Assembly (NCBI GenBank): GCA_023055355.1
Contig: JALJCS010000035.1
Coordinates: 1,736,001-1,800,000, forward strand
Direction: 5' to 3'
DNA length: 64,000 bases
Origin: Agelaius tricolor
Lineage: Eukaryota > Chordata > Aves > Passeriformes > Icteridae
Positions 48,375-58,773 of the stretch are shown here, one piece after another. Position 1 is the stretch's first letter; every line of letters starts with the position of its first letter. The position numbers and the translations under genes were made by a program. The notes below the pieces were generated by a model that was not told where the DNA came from, did no database searches, and worked only from the letters and a program-made list of their open reading frames with translations.

Positions 48375-49330
48375 GTGCTTTACAACACCTTTTATGACAG
48401 TCGCGCTTTACGACCCCTTTTACGACAGTTACGCTTTACGGCAGTTTTGCGACAGTCGCGCTTTACGGCAGTTTTGCAACAGTCGCGCTTTACGACCCCT
48501 TTTACGACACTCGCGCTTTACGACCCCTTTTACGACACTCGCGCTTTACGGCAGTTTTGCGACAGTCGCGCTTTACGACCCCTTTTACGACAGTCGCGCT
48601 TTACGGCAGTTTTGCGACAGTCGCGCTTTACGACCCCTTTTACGACAGTCGCGCTTTACGGCCCCTTTTACGACAGTCGCGCTTTACGGCCCCTTTTACG
48701 ACAGTCGCGCTTTACGACCCCTTTTACGACAGTCGCGCTTTACGGCAGTTTTGCGACAGTCGCGCTTTACGACCCCTTTTACGACAGTCGCGCTTTACGG
48801 CAGTTTTGCGACAGTCGCGCTTTACGACCCCTTTTACGACAGTCGCGCTTTACGGCAGTTTTGCGACAGTCGCGTTCTACGACCCCTTTTACGACAGTCG
48901 CGCTTTACGGCAGCTTTTACGACAGTCGCGCTTTACGGCAGTTTTGCGACAGTCGCGCTTTACGGCAGCTTTTACGACAGTCGCGCTTTACGGCAGCTTT
49001 TACGACAGTCGCGCTTTACGGCAGTTTTGCGACAGTCGCGCTTTACGACCCCTTTTACGACAGTCGCGCTTTACGGCAGTTTTGCGACAGTCGCGCTTTA
49101 CGGCAGCTTTTACGACAGTCGCGCTTTACGGCAGTTTGCGACAGTCGCGCTTTACGGCAGTTTTGCGACAGTCGCGCTTTACGGCAGTTTTGCGACAGTC
49201 GCGCTTTACGGCAGCTTTTACGACAGTCGCGCTTTACGACCCCTTTTACGACAGTCGCGCTTTACGGCACCTTTTACGACAGTCGCGCTTTACGGCAGTT
49301 TTGCGACAGTCGCGCTTTACGGCACTACCT
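48375..49330. repeat. CpG-rich 27/28-bp minisatellite, about 34 units
   Basis: The unit is CAGTCGCGCTTTACG followed by one of three endings: GCAGTTTTGCGA (27 bp), ACCCCTTTTACGA (28 bp) or GCAGCTTTTACGA (28 bp). Each unit has about four CpG sites, so the array holds roughly 130-140. Variants are mixed with partial alternation. The outermost units are decayed, with TG/CA in place of CG. Open frames of up to 455 codons crossing the array are repeat artefacts. Confidence 0.97.
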
Positions 49331-51120
49331 TTTATGGAACTTTTTACAGCACTTTACGGTTTTTATTTTGTTTTTAATTCATTTTTAATTTTAATTTTTC
49401 TATTTTTTAAGCTTTTCATTTTATTAATTTTATTTTTTACTTAATTTTTTTTTTATTTTTTCTATTTTTAAAGCTTTTTATTTTATTAATTTTACTTTTT
49501 ACTTAATTTTTATTTTTAATTTTTTTATTTTTTTTTTAATTTTATTTTTTATTTAATTTTTTAATTTTTCTATTTTTTAACCTTTTCATTTTATTTCATT
49601 AATTTTATTTTTACTGAATTTTTATTTTTAATTTTCTTATTTTAAAGCTTTATTTTATTTTTTTATTTAATTTTTTAAATTTTTCTATTTTTAAGCTTTT
49701 TTTATTTTATTAATTTTATTTTTTACTTAATTTTTTTTAATTTTCCTATTTTTAAAGCTTTTTTTTTAATTTTCCTATTTTTAAAGCTTTTTTTTTTAAT
49801 TTTTAAGGTTTTTAGTTTTTTTTAATTTTATTTTTTACCGAATTTTTATTTTTATGTTAGCTATTTTTAAAGCTTTTTATTTTATTTTCTTAATTATATT
49901 TTTTACTTAATTTTGATTTTTAATTTTTCTATTTTTAAAGCTTTTCATTTCATTTTATTAGTTTTATTTTTTATTTAATTTTCATTTTTAATTTTTCTAT
50001 TTTTTAAGCTTTTCATTTTTTTAATTTTTTTATTTAATTTTTATTTTTAATTTTTTTAAAGCTTTTTGAAAAATTTTTTATTTTATTTTTTATTTAATTT
50101 TTTAAATTTTTCTCTTTTTTAAGCTTTTCATTTTATTTTATTAATTTTATTTTTACTTAATTTTTTTTAATTTTTCTATTTTAAAGCTTTATTTTATTTT
50201 TTAATTTTATTTTTTATTTAATTTTTTAATTTTCCTATTTTTTAAGCTTTTCATTTTATTTTATTAATTTCATTTTTACTTAATTTTTATTTTTAATTTT
50301 TCTATTTTAAAGCTTTCGTGTATTGTTTAATTTTATTTTTTATTTAATTTTTTATATTTTTCTATTTTTTAAGCATTTTATTTTATTAATTTTATTTTTT
50401 ACTTAATTTTGATTTTTAATTTTTCTATTTTTAAAGCTTTTCATTTCATTTTATTAGTTTTATTTTTTATTTAATTTTCATTTTTAATTTTTCTATTTTT
50501 TAAGCTTTTCATTTTTTAAATTTTTTTTATTTAATTTTAATATTTAATTTTTTTAAAGCTTTTTTGAAAAATTTTTATTTTATTTTTTATTTAATTTTTT
50601 AAATTTTTTAAATTTTTTAAGCTTTTTATTTTATTTTATTAATTTTATTTTTACTTAATTTTTTTAAATTTTTCTATTTTAAAGCTTTCGTGTATTTTTT
50701 AATTTTATTTTTTATTTAATTTTTTATATTTTTCTATTTTTTAAGCTTTTTATTTTATTTTATTAATTTTATTTTTACTTAATTTTTATTTTTAATTTTT
50801 CTATTTTAAAGCTTTCGTGTATTTTTTAATTTTATTTTTTATTTAATTTTTTATATTTTTCTATTTTTTAAGCTTTTTCTTTTATTTTATTAATTTTATT
50901 TTTTACTTAATTTTTATTTTTATTTTTTCTATTTTATAGCTTTATTTTATTTTTTATTTTTTACTTAATTTTTATTTTTAATTTTCCTATTTTTCAAGAT
51001 TTATTTCATTTTTTTAATTTTATTTTTTTTAATTTTTTTAATTTTTCTATTTTTTAAGGTTTTTATTTTATCTTTTTAATTTTATTTTTTACCTAAGTTT
51101 TATTTTTAATTTTTCTATTT
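49331..51120. repeat. T/A-only satellite-like block, 1.8 kb
   Basis: Almost pure T and A, strongly T-biased on the + strand. Units of very roughly 40-110 bp carry landmarks TTTTTCTATTTTTAAAGCTTT, then TTTTATTAATTTTATTTTTT, then ACTTAATTTTTATTTT. The AAGCTT landmark recurs (for example 49409, 49471, 49645, 49693, 49755, 49793), showing tandem organisation rather than simple low complexity. No gene. Confidence 0.9.
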
Positions 51121-51625
51121 TTAAGGCTTCTGGGCCCCTCAGTTTAGGAGGGATGTTGAGATGCTTGAGCGTGTCCAAAGGAGAGCAACGAGGCTGCTGA
51201 GGGGCTTGGAACACAAGCCATATGAAGAACGACTGAGGGAGCTGGGGTTGTTCAGCCTGGAGAAAAGGAGACTCAGAGGTGACCTCATCACTCTCTTCAG
51301 TGTCCTGAAGGGTGACTGTGGTGAGCTGGGGTCGGTCTCTTTCTCCAGGCAACAACAGACAGAACAAGAGGACACAGTCTCGAGCTGTGCCAAGGGAGAT
51401 ACAGGCTGGAATTAAGGAGGAAGTTTTTCACAGAAAGAGTGGTCAAATACTGGAATCATCTACCCAGGGAGGTGGTGGAGTCACCATCCCTTGATGTGTT
51501 TAAAAAAAGACTGGATGTGGCACTTGGTGCCATGATCTAGTTGAGGTGTTAGAACATGGGTTGGACTCGATGATCTTGAAGATCTCTTCCAACCTAGAAA
51601 TCCTGTGATTCTGTGAAATAAGAGT
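51121..51625 (+). repeat. CR1 LINE 3' end
   Basis: CR1 in + orientation: GAGCGTGTCCAAAGGAGAGC, GAGCTGGGGTTGTTCAGCC, AAGGAGGAAGTTTTTCACAG, and the end ATCTCTTCCAACCTAGAAAT followed by CCTGTGATTCTGTGA. It directly abuts the T/A-rich block. Confidence 0.95.
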
Positions 51626-54600
51626 GGAAAAGCCTCGGGCTGTTTCTGGGTGGTTTTTGGGGATTGTAGCAGTGCTGGCAGCACAAGGGCTGCTGCAGGC
51701 CCCAAGGAGCTGATCCCAGTGTTGTGCTCCCTGGATGTGTCTGCAAGGGAGCTCTGGCACTGCTGGGGGCTGCAGGGCTCAGCCGCAGTGGGCTCAGTGC
51801 AGGGGGATCCTGCAGGAAGCAGGAGCTGGTGAGCTCCTGCCGCTGTCCCCAGGCCTGGTGGCACAGCAGCAGCATCACCTGGGGTTCAGGCTGCCAGGGA
51901 AGGGGCCCGAGCTCCTGGGGGCTCCAAGGAGAGGGGTCAGGTGTGTCTGCTGGACTCCTCCAGCCCTGCTGGGACCCCTCCTGTGCCCTGGCTCTGCTCC
52001 CAGCTCTGCTGGCTGCTGGCCACCTTCTGCTCCATTGCTGGGGATGGCTTAGCCTGGGCCCAGGCCTGAGCACTGAGGTCCCCAAAGGGTTTTCTCTCTG
52101 CCTTTGCCTCCCCAGGCAGGTCTGAGATGAGTTCTCTGCAGTGGGGCTGGAATTTGGCAGGGGGTTGTTCTTGTTCAGGGCTTTGAACCAGCGCCTTGTC
52201 CTGTCAAACGCTGCTCATTGGCATCCCTGGCCAATTCCGTGCCATGGATCCATGCCAGGACACAAATCCCTCTGGGTTCAGCTGGCCCTCCAGCAGCCTT
52301 GGAGAAGAGAATTCCATCCCATCCAGAAAACCAAGCCCAAACTCCAGGGACTCCCAATCCTGGTGAAGGTTCTGACCTCTGATGCTTTCTGGAAATGAGA
52401 GAGTTCCAGGGCTCTTTGGGGTAGTTTCTGTACATTTGTGTAGCCTCAGCAAATCTGTGTAAAGTCTGTGCTGATCTGTAAAATACTGTGCAGAGAACTT
52501 TTAAAGTAATTGTAAAATATTAAAAGTTGATTTATTTCCAGTACAGGAGCAGTATTTGGGTCAAGGAATTCCTGGGTGGGTGGGAGGCACAGGAGGAGGC
52601 TCCAAAACTCCCCAGAGGAGCTGACCTGGGAGCAGGAAAAGGCTGAGAGTCATTGGCAGAGACAATTCCAGGACCCACCACAGCACCAGGATTTTTCTTT
52701 CAGGTGCTCCCAAATGTCCTGCTCAGGTGGGTGACCTGGGATTAACCTGCAGGTAGAACCTGCACAGTCTTTATCAGTTAAATGGTGTTTTCCACCCTCA
52801 CAGGACAGCCTGAGGTGCTGCCCAGATTTGAACACTCCATGGTTTATTATTACCATCTTTTTATCCCCTTAGTATGATTTTTTTCAAGACAAAAAAAAAA
52901 CAAAGGAAGAAAAAAAAAAGACAGAGAGAGAGAGAAGTATTGGAGATGACTCCCCATCACCATTCACCTGCTCGGGATGCTGCTCCCTCCCTCGGGAGCT
53001 CTGCAAGCAGGGAGATGCTCAGGGTCTGTGCTCCCCAGGGTGCCAAGAGAGCCCCCCGGGCCGGGCACACGGGGCTGGGTGCCACACACAGCCTGAGGGG
53101 TCACTCTGGTCACCCTCCTCCTGCCACCCCAGGTGGTTCCTCCGTGCCCTCCCCAGGTCACCCCCACCGTGGTCACCTGAGGGCAGCTGCCAGCAGGGGC
53201 TGGGCAATGGAGAGGGCAGTGCTGTGACCCTGCACGGAGCCGGGCCCTGGGGCACGGCACAGAGATGTGTCCCAGTGCTGGTGACAGTCCTGTCCAAGGG
53301 AGGGAACGGCTCTGGAGGGAGGCAGGGACCAGCTGTGCCACCCACAGCCCCTCCCAGCTGGGCCGTGTTGGGTACCCTGAGCCCTCCCTGCTCTTATTCC
53401 CCCTCAGGTGCTTGCCTGGGCTGTTTGTGAGCACAGTCCTGGCAGTGGCTCTCAGATCACACCTATTTTTTCCCTGTGATTGTTTTTCCAAAGTCGACTC
53501 TGGGGATGGAAAGAGATGCTAAATCTAAAAAGCTGCTGTTTCCGGAAAACTCTTTCCTTTCCTTAGGAAGAATGAAATGTGACGTTGGCAAGGAAGTCTC
53601 CAAACAGTCGGTGGTGTCCAGGAAGCTGCTGGACTTCCACAGCTGCAGCAAAGGCTGGGGGCTCTGCAGGGCTGGTGGGCGCTCGCTGCAGGGCCAGTGA
53701 AGGCGTTTCACCCCTGAACTGGCCCCGGGGGCCGGGCGTGCTCCCCCCTGCACGGGCAGGACCCCCCTGGCAGGGCCGAGCCTTCCCCCAGCAGCCAGCA
53801 GGCAAATGGAGCCTCAAGGAGATGCTGGAAAGCCGAGTCTGGGCTCCAGATTCTCTTCCTTGGCAGTGAGAGCCCCAGGGAGAGCATCTGCCTCCATCTC
53901 CAAGCCGGTGGGAGCAGAGCCCTGCCAGGGCTGCAGTTAAATCTGGAAATGAGAGCACGAGGGGCTCAGGCTGGGCCCCAGTGCCCCAGTGTGGCACTGC
54001 CAGCTCTCCTGCAGCTCTGTCCACTCCAGCAGAGAGCCCAAAGGGGCCAGGAAGGGGCCAGGGCATCTTTCTGTGGGGTTTGGGTCTCGTAGCCAAAGTT
54101 TTGCCCAGTTCTTGTTTGAACTGGGAGCAGCTGAGGGAGGGGAGAGGAGCAGCCCCTGCCCTGGCTGTTTATCCTTGGCCAGGGGAGCCTGGAGCTGCTG
54201 CTGCCTGCAGAGCCAGGGGACTGGAGGAGGGAGAGCTGCCTTGTCCTGCTCTCCTACTGGCTGTGCAGCTGGGCTGGGGCTCGGCTGCACGGACAGACAG
54301 ACAGGCTTTGAGAGGAGGGGACAAACGGGACACAGCATCAGCCTCTGCCCGGGTCCCCTGCAGCTCCAGGGCTGAGAGTGTGAGGGGTGTGAGGAATGTA
54401 AGGGGTTAAGGGACAAGGGGTGTAGGGGATTAAGGGACCAGGGATGATGCAGGAGCCGTTTCTCAGCGTTCAGGAGCTGCCAGCTGCAGTTTGGGGCTGG
54501 GGCTGGGGCTGGGGCTGGGGGCGGGCTCGGATCCCGTGCTCGGCTCCCAAACGCACCCGACTGTCCCCGGCCTCTCTCATGGCCCGAGTGATGCACACAG

Positions 54601-54864
54601 CTCTTCTGCTCAATTTGAGCAGGAGTTTCCTGCCTGGCCACGCCACATCTCCTGATGGGAGGCATGGATCTATGCCAAGACAAAGATTTTCTGGCAGATG
54701 TCCCCAGGAACAGCCCAGACTGCCCTGTTGTTCTGTTTCCAGCAGAAAGTGCCGTGTGTCTCCAGGAGAGGGAGTTTGTGCTTCATCTCGTTCTCCAAGC
54801 ACTTGCACAGCCGTAAACATAAAGGCAAAATACAGCATTTTCCTTTCCTTGCTCCTCAGAGCAC
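51626..54864. other. Intergenic DNA, no gene recognised
   Basis: No exon of a known gene is visible. At 52390-52560 there is a 3'-UTR-like AT-rich end on the + strand with ATTAAA at about 52529 and a following T/G-rich stretch, possibly a distal terminal exon of an unannotated transcript. An A-rich/GA-rich run lies at 52890-52935, and (GGGGCT)n at 54493-54522. Confidence 0.45.
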
Positions 54865-54923
54865 TCACTCCATCTTTCCCTGGGCTCAAAGCGAGGTAAG
54901 GAGCCCAGGGAAAGATGGAGTGA
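54865..54923. repeat. Perfect 23-bp inverted repeat with 13-nt loop
   Basis: The arms at 54865-54887 and 54901-54923 are exact reverse complements (left arm begins TCACTCCATCTTTCCC). The loop is AAAGCGAGGTAAG. It lies directly before an LTR. Confidence 0.95.
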
Positions 54924-54939
54924 TTTGTGTCAGTCCTTT

Positions 54940-55340
54940 CCTTAGGACTTTTTCTCCTGAGAAGCTGAGAGGCCTCAGAAACAAATTGCAAACAATGATT
55001 ATCTGCTGCTGTGGAATGCAACAGGTGCATCTGGGATTGGTCTCATGTGGTTGTTTTAAATTAATGGCCAATCACAGTCAGCTGGCTCAGACTCTCTGGT
55101 CAGTCACAGGATTTTATTATCATTCTATTCCTTGCTAGCTTTCTGATGAAATCCTTTCTTTTATTCTTTTCGTATAGTTTTAATATATAATTTTCTTTTA
55201 ATATAATATATATCATAAAATAATAATTCAGCCTTCTGAAACATGGAGTCAAGATTCTCATCTCTTCCCTTGTTGGGTTTGCCTGCAAATTCCACATTTG
55301 GTGACCCTGAGTGAGGAACATTCCCACACAACTGTTGCTG
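54940..55340 (+). mobile_element. Endogenous retrovirus LTR with start of internal leader (old, defective)
   Basis: Related to the element at 60.95-61.71 kb: CTCCTGAGAAGCTGAGAGGC, CAATGATTATCTGCTGC, AATGGCCAATCACAG, GCCTTCTGAAACATGGAGTC. The LTR appears to end at about 55300 with CAAATTCCACA. TTTGGTGACCCTGAGTGAG follows, which looks like a primer-binding region. No viral genes follow. Confidence 0.7.
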
Positions 55341-55899
55341 ATCCTGAGGTCTGCCATGGGCAGGGTCCCTGCAGGGTGCTCTGCTCTCCCTCTCTGGGCT
55401 GGGCCTGTCCCATCCAGCCCAGAGGAGCAGGGCAGGCACTCCTGACCAGCTCCTCTTCCTTCCCAGAGGGGCTGCTGGGGTCCAGCTCTGACTGGGCAGA
55501 TTCCAAACCCTCCACAGCTTCCAGGCAGAAGAAACCTCCTAGCACCAGGACTCTGAGTCCATCTGGGTTCTGCAGACCTTGCAACCATCAGGGCTGGGAG
55601 CTCCAGCTGCCCCTTCCCTGCAGGGTGGGCACAGCTCCCTGCCCTCCTGACAGGGACAAGGTGTCCTGAGCCACCTCCCTGTGCTGCGAACACTGCTGGC
55701 CTGAGAGGTGCCCAAACACAGAGGGCCCAGCAGAATTCCAGAGAGACAAAACACATCCAGAGCTCCCTTCACCTCCTTCATTTGGCACAAGAAGATTTGA
55801 AGGTTGCTCTCCTCTTCCACCTGGAAGGCAGGAGCTCCACAGCTCTTAGGGAACCTTCCCCTTCACGTCTGACCTTACAAAATGAAAATAACGAGGTCA
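55341..55899. other. Intergenic DNA between LTR and MAP2K4 3' end
   Basis: Single-copy GC-moderate sequence; nothing recognised. Confidence 0.5.
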
Positions 55900-58659
55900 C
55901 AGTCGCATCTTAGTTTTATTACAACTGACCTGCAGGCAAAAGGATAGAACTATTACAGAAACACTCTGATCCATGTAGAATAGCTTAAATAGAGGAGGAA
56001 GTCGAACCAGGAGACCGGATAAAATCTTCGGAAGCTCTTTGAAGCAGTTATGTTCCTGAGCTTCATTTTACAGACAATAAGGCAACATCCCTGCACATCA
56101 GCTTTTTGATATTTTTATACATTTTTTTCTATGGTACAAGAAAAAAAAAAATAACCAGAATTCACAATGTACAGTTCTTACACTATTTTCACAGCTTCTG
56201 AACACTATACACCTTTTTTTTTCTTTTTTTTCTTTAATAGATACATTGCAATAAATGGTGCACCCTTAATAATTTATAATAATCTGTGTTGAATAGGCTA
56301 AACCTGTCCTGTACAGCAGCACCTCCCTCCTGTTACTGGCAGCTCAAAGCTTTGCATTTCCATTCCCATCAAGTTGGTTCTGGGCTGGAGATGGGACAGC
56401 ACCAGAGCTCAGACCCAGCCATCCCAACAGGGCAGAGCAAGGCAGTCCTGTGTGTTTTGGGAGGTTCCATCTCAGTGCTGCCCCTCTGAGAGGATTTGGG
56501 GTTCCCTGCTGCCAGGAGGAGTCAGACACCGAAGGAGGGGTGAAGCCCCACCTGTGGCTGCCCTTGCTGGGTCTGGGTCTCAGCAGCCCTGGGACCTGGA
56601 GCACCTGCAGTCCCACTCCAGGGGCTGAAGGCTGGAGAGAGGAATCACAGCTCCACGGGGATTTGCCTGAGAAAGGCTCTGGGGTGGGGACACAATGGCA
56701 GCTTTAGACAGGCATGGTCTGACCGATCTTTGTGCAGGAGGCACCAGAGCTGTCGGGAAGGAGCAGGGACTGCAGAAAGCTCTGCCTTGCCCGAGGAGCA
56801 GCCCAAGAGGAACAATCCAGGAAGGGCAGCACCAAGGGAGCCCACAGTGCCAGCAGGAGCCCCAGGACGTGTCACCTCCGTGGCAGACAGACAGACAGAC
56901 AGACAGACAGCAGCTGTGTCCAGGGCCTCAGCTCTCCTTCCCAGCTGGGATGTGCTGCTTGGTCTTCACTCAGCCTCGGGCTGCTTTGTGCATGGTGGCT
57001 TTGGTTGGATGTGGGGAGCCCTTCCTTGGGGATCCTGCCAGCACCACGGTGTTTTCATCCCCTCTGTGTCCAGGCTTGCTGCTGAGCTCTGATGGGAGGC
57101 TGCTCTAACATGATGAAGTCCTACCAAGCACCTAAAACAGCTCAGAATGGAAAGCAGAGACCCTGCAGCTTCCATTTGATCCCTGGTGTGCTACTAAACA
57201 CCTGAAAACTGCAGTATTTGGGGGAAAAAAAAAAAAAAGGTTTTGGGAAAAATTAGTCTTTGAAAAATATGTCAATTAAACAAATAGAAAAGCCTGATGT
57301 GCAGTTTCACGTAGGAGTGGACCAGAGACAACAGCTTGCCTGGCAATGGACCAAAAGACAACAGCTTGGGCCAGCTGAGAGGAGCTGGATGCTCCTTCAC
57401 CTCCACCTCATCTCTTCTGCACCCCACAATCTCAGAGATTTACTCAGGGTGCAGCAGAGGAGCTGTGGAGGTCCAGAGGAGGTTCAGCCTCCAGGTGGTG
57501 GTGGTGGTGAAGCGTCCCCAGCAAGCTCAGCAGGGTGTGGTGGGCACAGGGCCACCCCTCCATCCTGCCTGCAGCAGCAAGGAGGAAGAGCTCAGGTCTG
57601 GAGTGGGACTCAGGAGCTCAGGACAGGGGCTGGGAGGGCTGGGCCGTGCCACAGGTGCAAGCAGCAGGGCTGGGGACAGCAGGGACACGAGAAACACTGG
57701 CCAGGACTCACAGCCATCAGCTGGTGGCCCCCTCAAGCAGCTGCAGCCTCTGTGGATGGCTCTGGGTGAAGGCAAAGCAAAGCCAGTGGGTGGTGAGCAC
57801 TGTGCACTATAAACCAGGTCAACAAGCAGGTTAAATTCAATCAAGTAGTTTAATAATTCTTCAGGTCAAAGGTCTTATCTTAACAATTTACAGGACACCT
57901 AGTTAAGAGTGAAGAGTGGCTGGCTTGGTAAAAGGAGGAAGAATACATTATGTCCCATCTCAATAGTTTAATGTTAGCCTCTTTCAACGCAACATATTTT
58001 TGGTAAAGACATATTCACTATATTTAACATGATCTCTCTTTAACAGGAAGTTCAGCTCAGCACACTGTCCCCAGAAATTACACTGCGACTGTAAAGCAAC
58101 AGAATTTCATAGCAGTAAATCTATTGCACTTTGTGAAGAATAAAATTCTCCTTTGCCTTTCCAGCTCCAGAAGGCAAAGCATCTCGTTGGTTAAGCAAGT
58201 TCTTCTCCCTCCAGGCAAAGTCTCTTAATGTTCAGACAGACAACGCCTAACTTGTGTTTGTTTGCTTTTTATTATTACTTGAAACAACAATCGGAAGAGT
58301 TTGAGAGAAAAATCTTTCCAGTAGCTGCTGAGGAGTCTCCAAGTTTTGAGTCTAGAAATGAATTTTAGGTGCTATCCAATCACAGTCAACAAATATATGT
58401 ACTTATTTCCACATTTCATGAATATGTCCACAAAAGAGCAAGATGAGGTCTCTCTGTGACCAACACTAACACTGTGTGATCAGGTATTACAGGGATGCAC
58501 TTTATATGTGACAACAGTATACAGACAGGATGGAAATAACACCAATATTATTGCACATGGTGTCTGGGCGAGCATTAAAAACACTGCAATATGTGATGAA
58601 AATTCTTTACAGCTTGTTTTCTCTCAGCCCTTTTTCTAGAGTTTGATGTAGCAGCAGTA
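55900..58659 (-). other. MAP2K4: MAP2K4 3' UTR (inferred)
   Basis: Reading leftwards from the MAP2K4 stop, AT-rich 3' UTR-like sequence occupies 57800-58659 and 55900-56300. Signals on the minus strand include AATAAA near 58266-58271 (proximal) and near 55914-55919 (distal), suggesting alternative ends about 0.4 kb and 2.75 kb after the stop. A GC-richer middle (56300-57790) has a (CAGA)n tract and a poly-A run. Confidence 0.6.
56885..56910. repeat. (CAGA)n microsatellite
   Basis: About six perfect tetranucleotide copies within the inferred MAP2K4 3' UTR. Confidence 0.95.
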
Positions 58660-58773
58660 TCAATCCACGTACATTGGAGAGCTGGGAGTTGCTGGCATTT
58701 GATCCAGGATTTTACAAACATAGCATGCAACATCCACTGTGCGTTCCTCATACATCAGGATGAAGGGATGTTT
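58660..58773 (-). CDS. MAP2K4: MAP2K4 terminal coding exon
   Basis: Acceptor CTTCCAG then AAACATCCC. Encodes KHPFILMYEERTVDVACYVC, then KILDQMPATPSSPMYVD and TGA. It contains the DVD docking site for MAP3Ks. T and D replace A and E of the mammalian protein as I recall it. Confidence 0.97.
   Translation of the reverse strand, partial: KHPFILMYEERTVDVACYVCKILDQMPATPSSPMYVD

Noticed and set aside
48021..49388. Open frames of up to 455 codons across the 48.4-49.3 kb array
   Set aside because: They are translations of a 27/28-bp minisatellite in all three frames, with no start context, splice sites or known domain.
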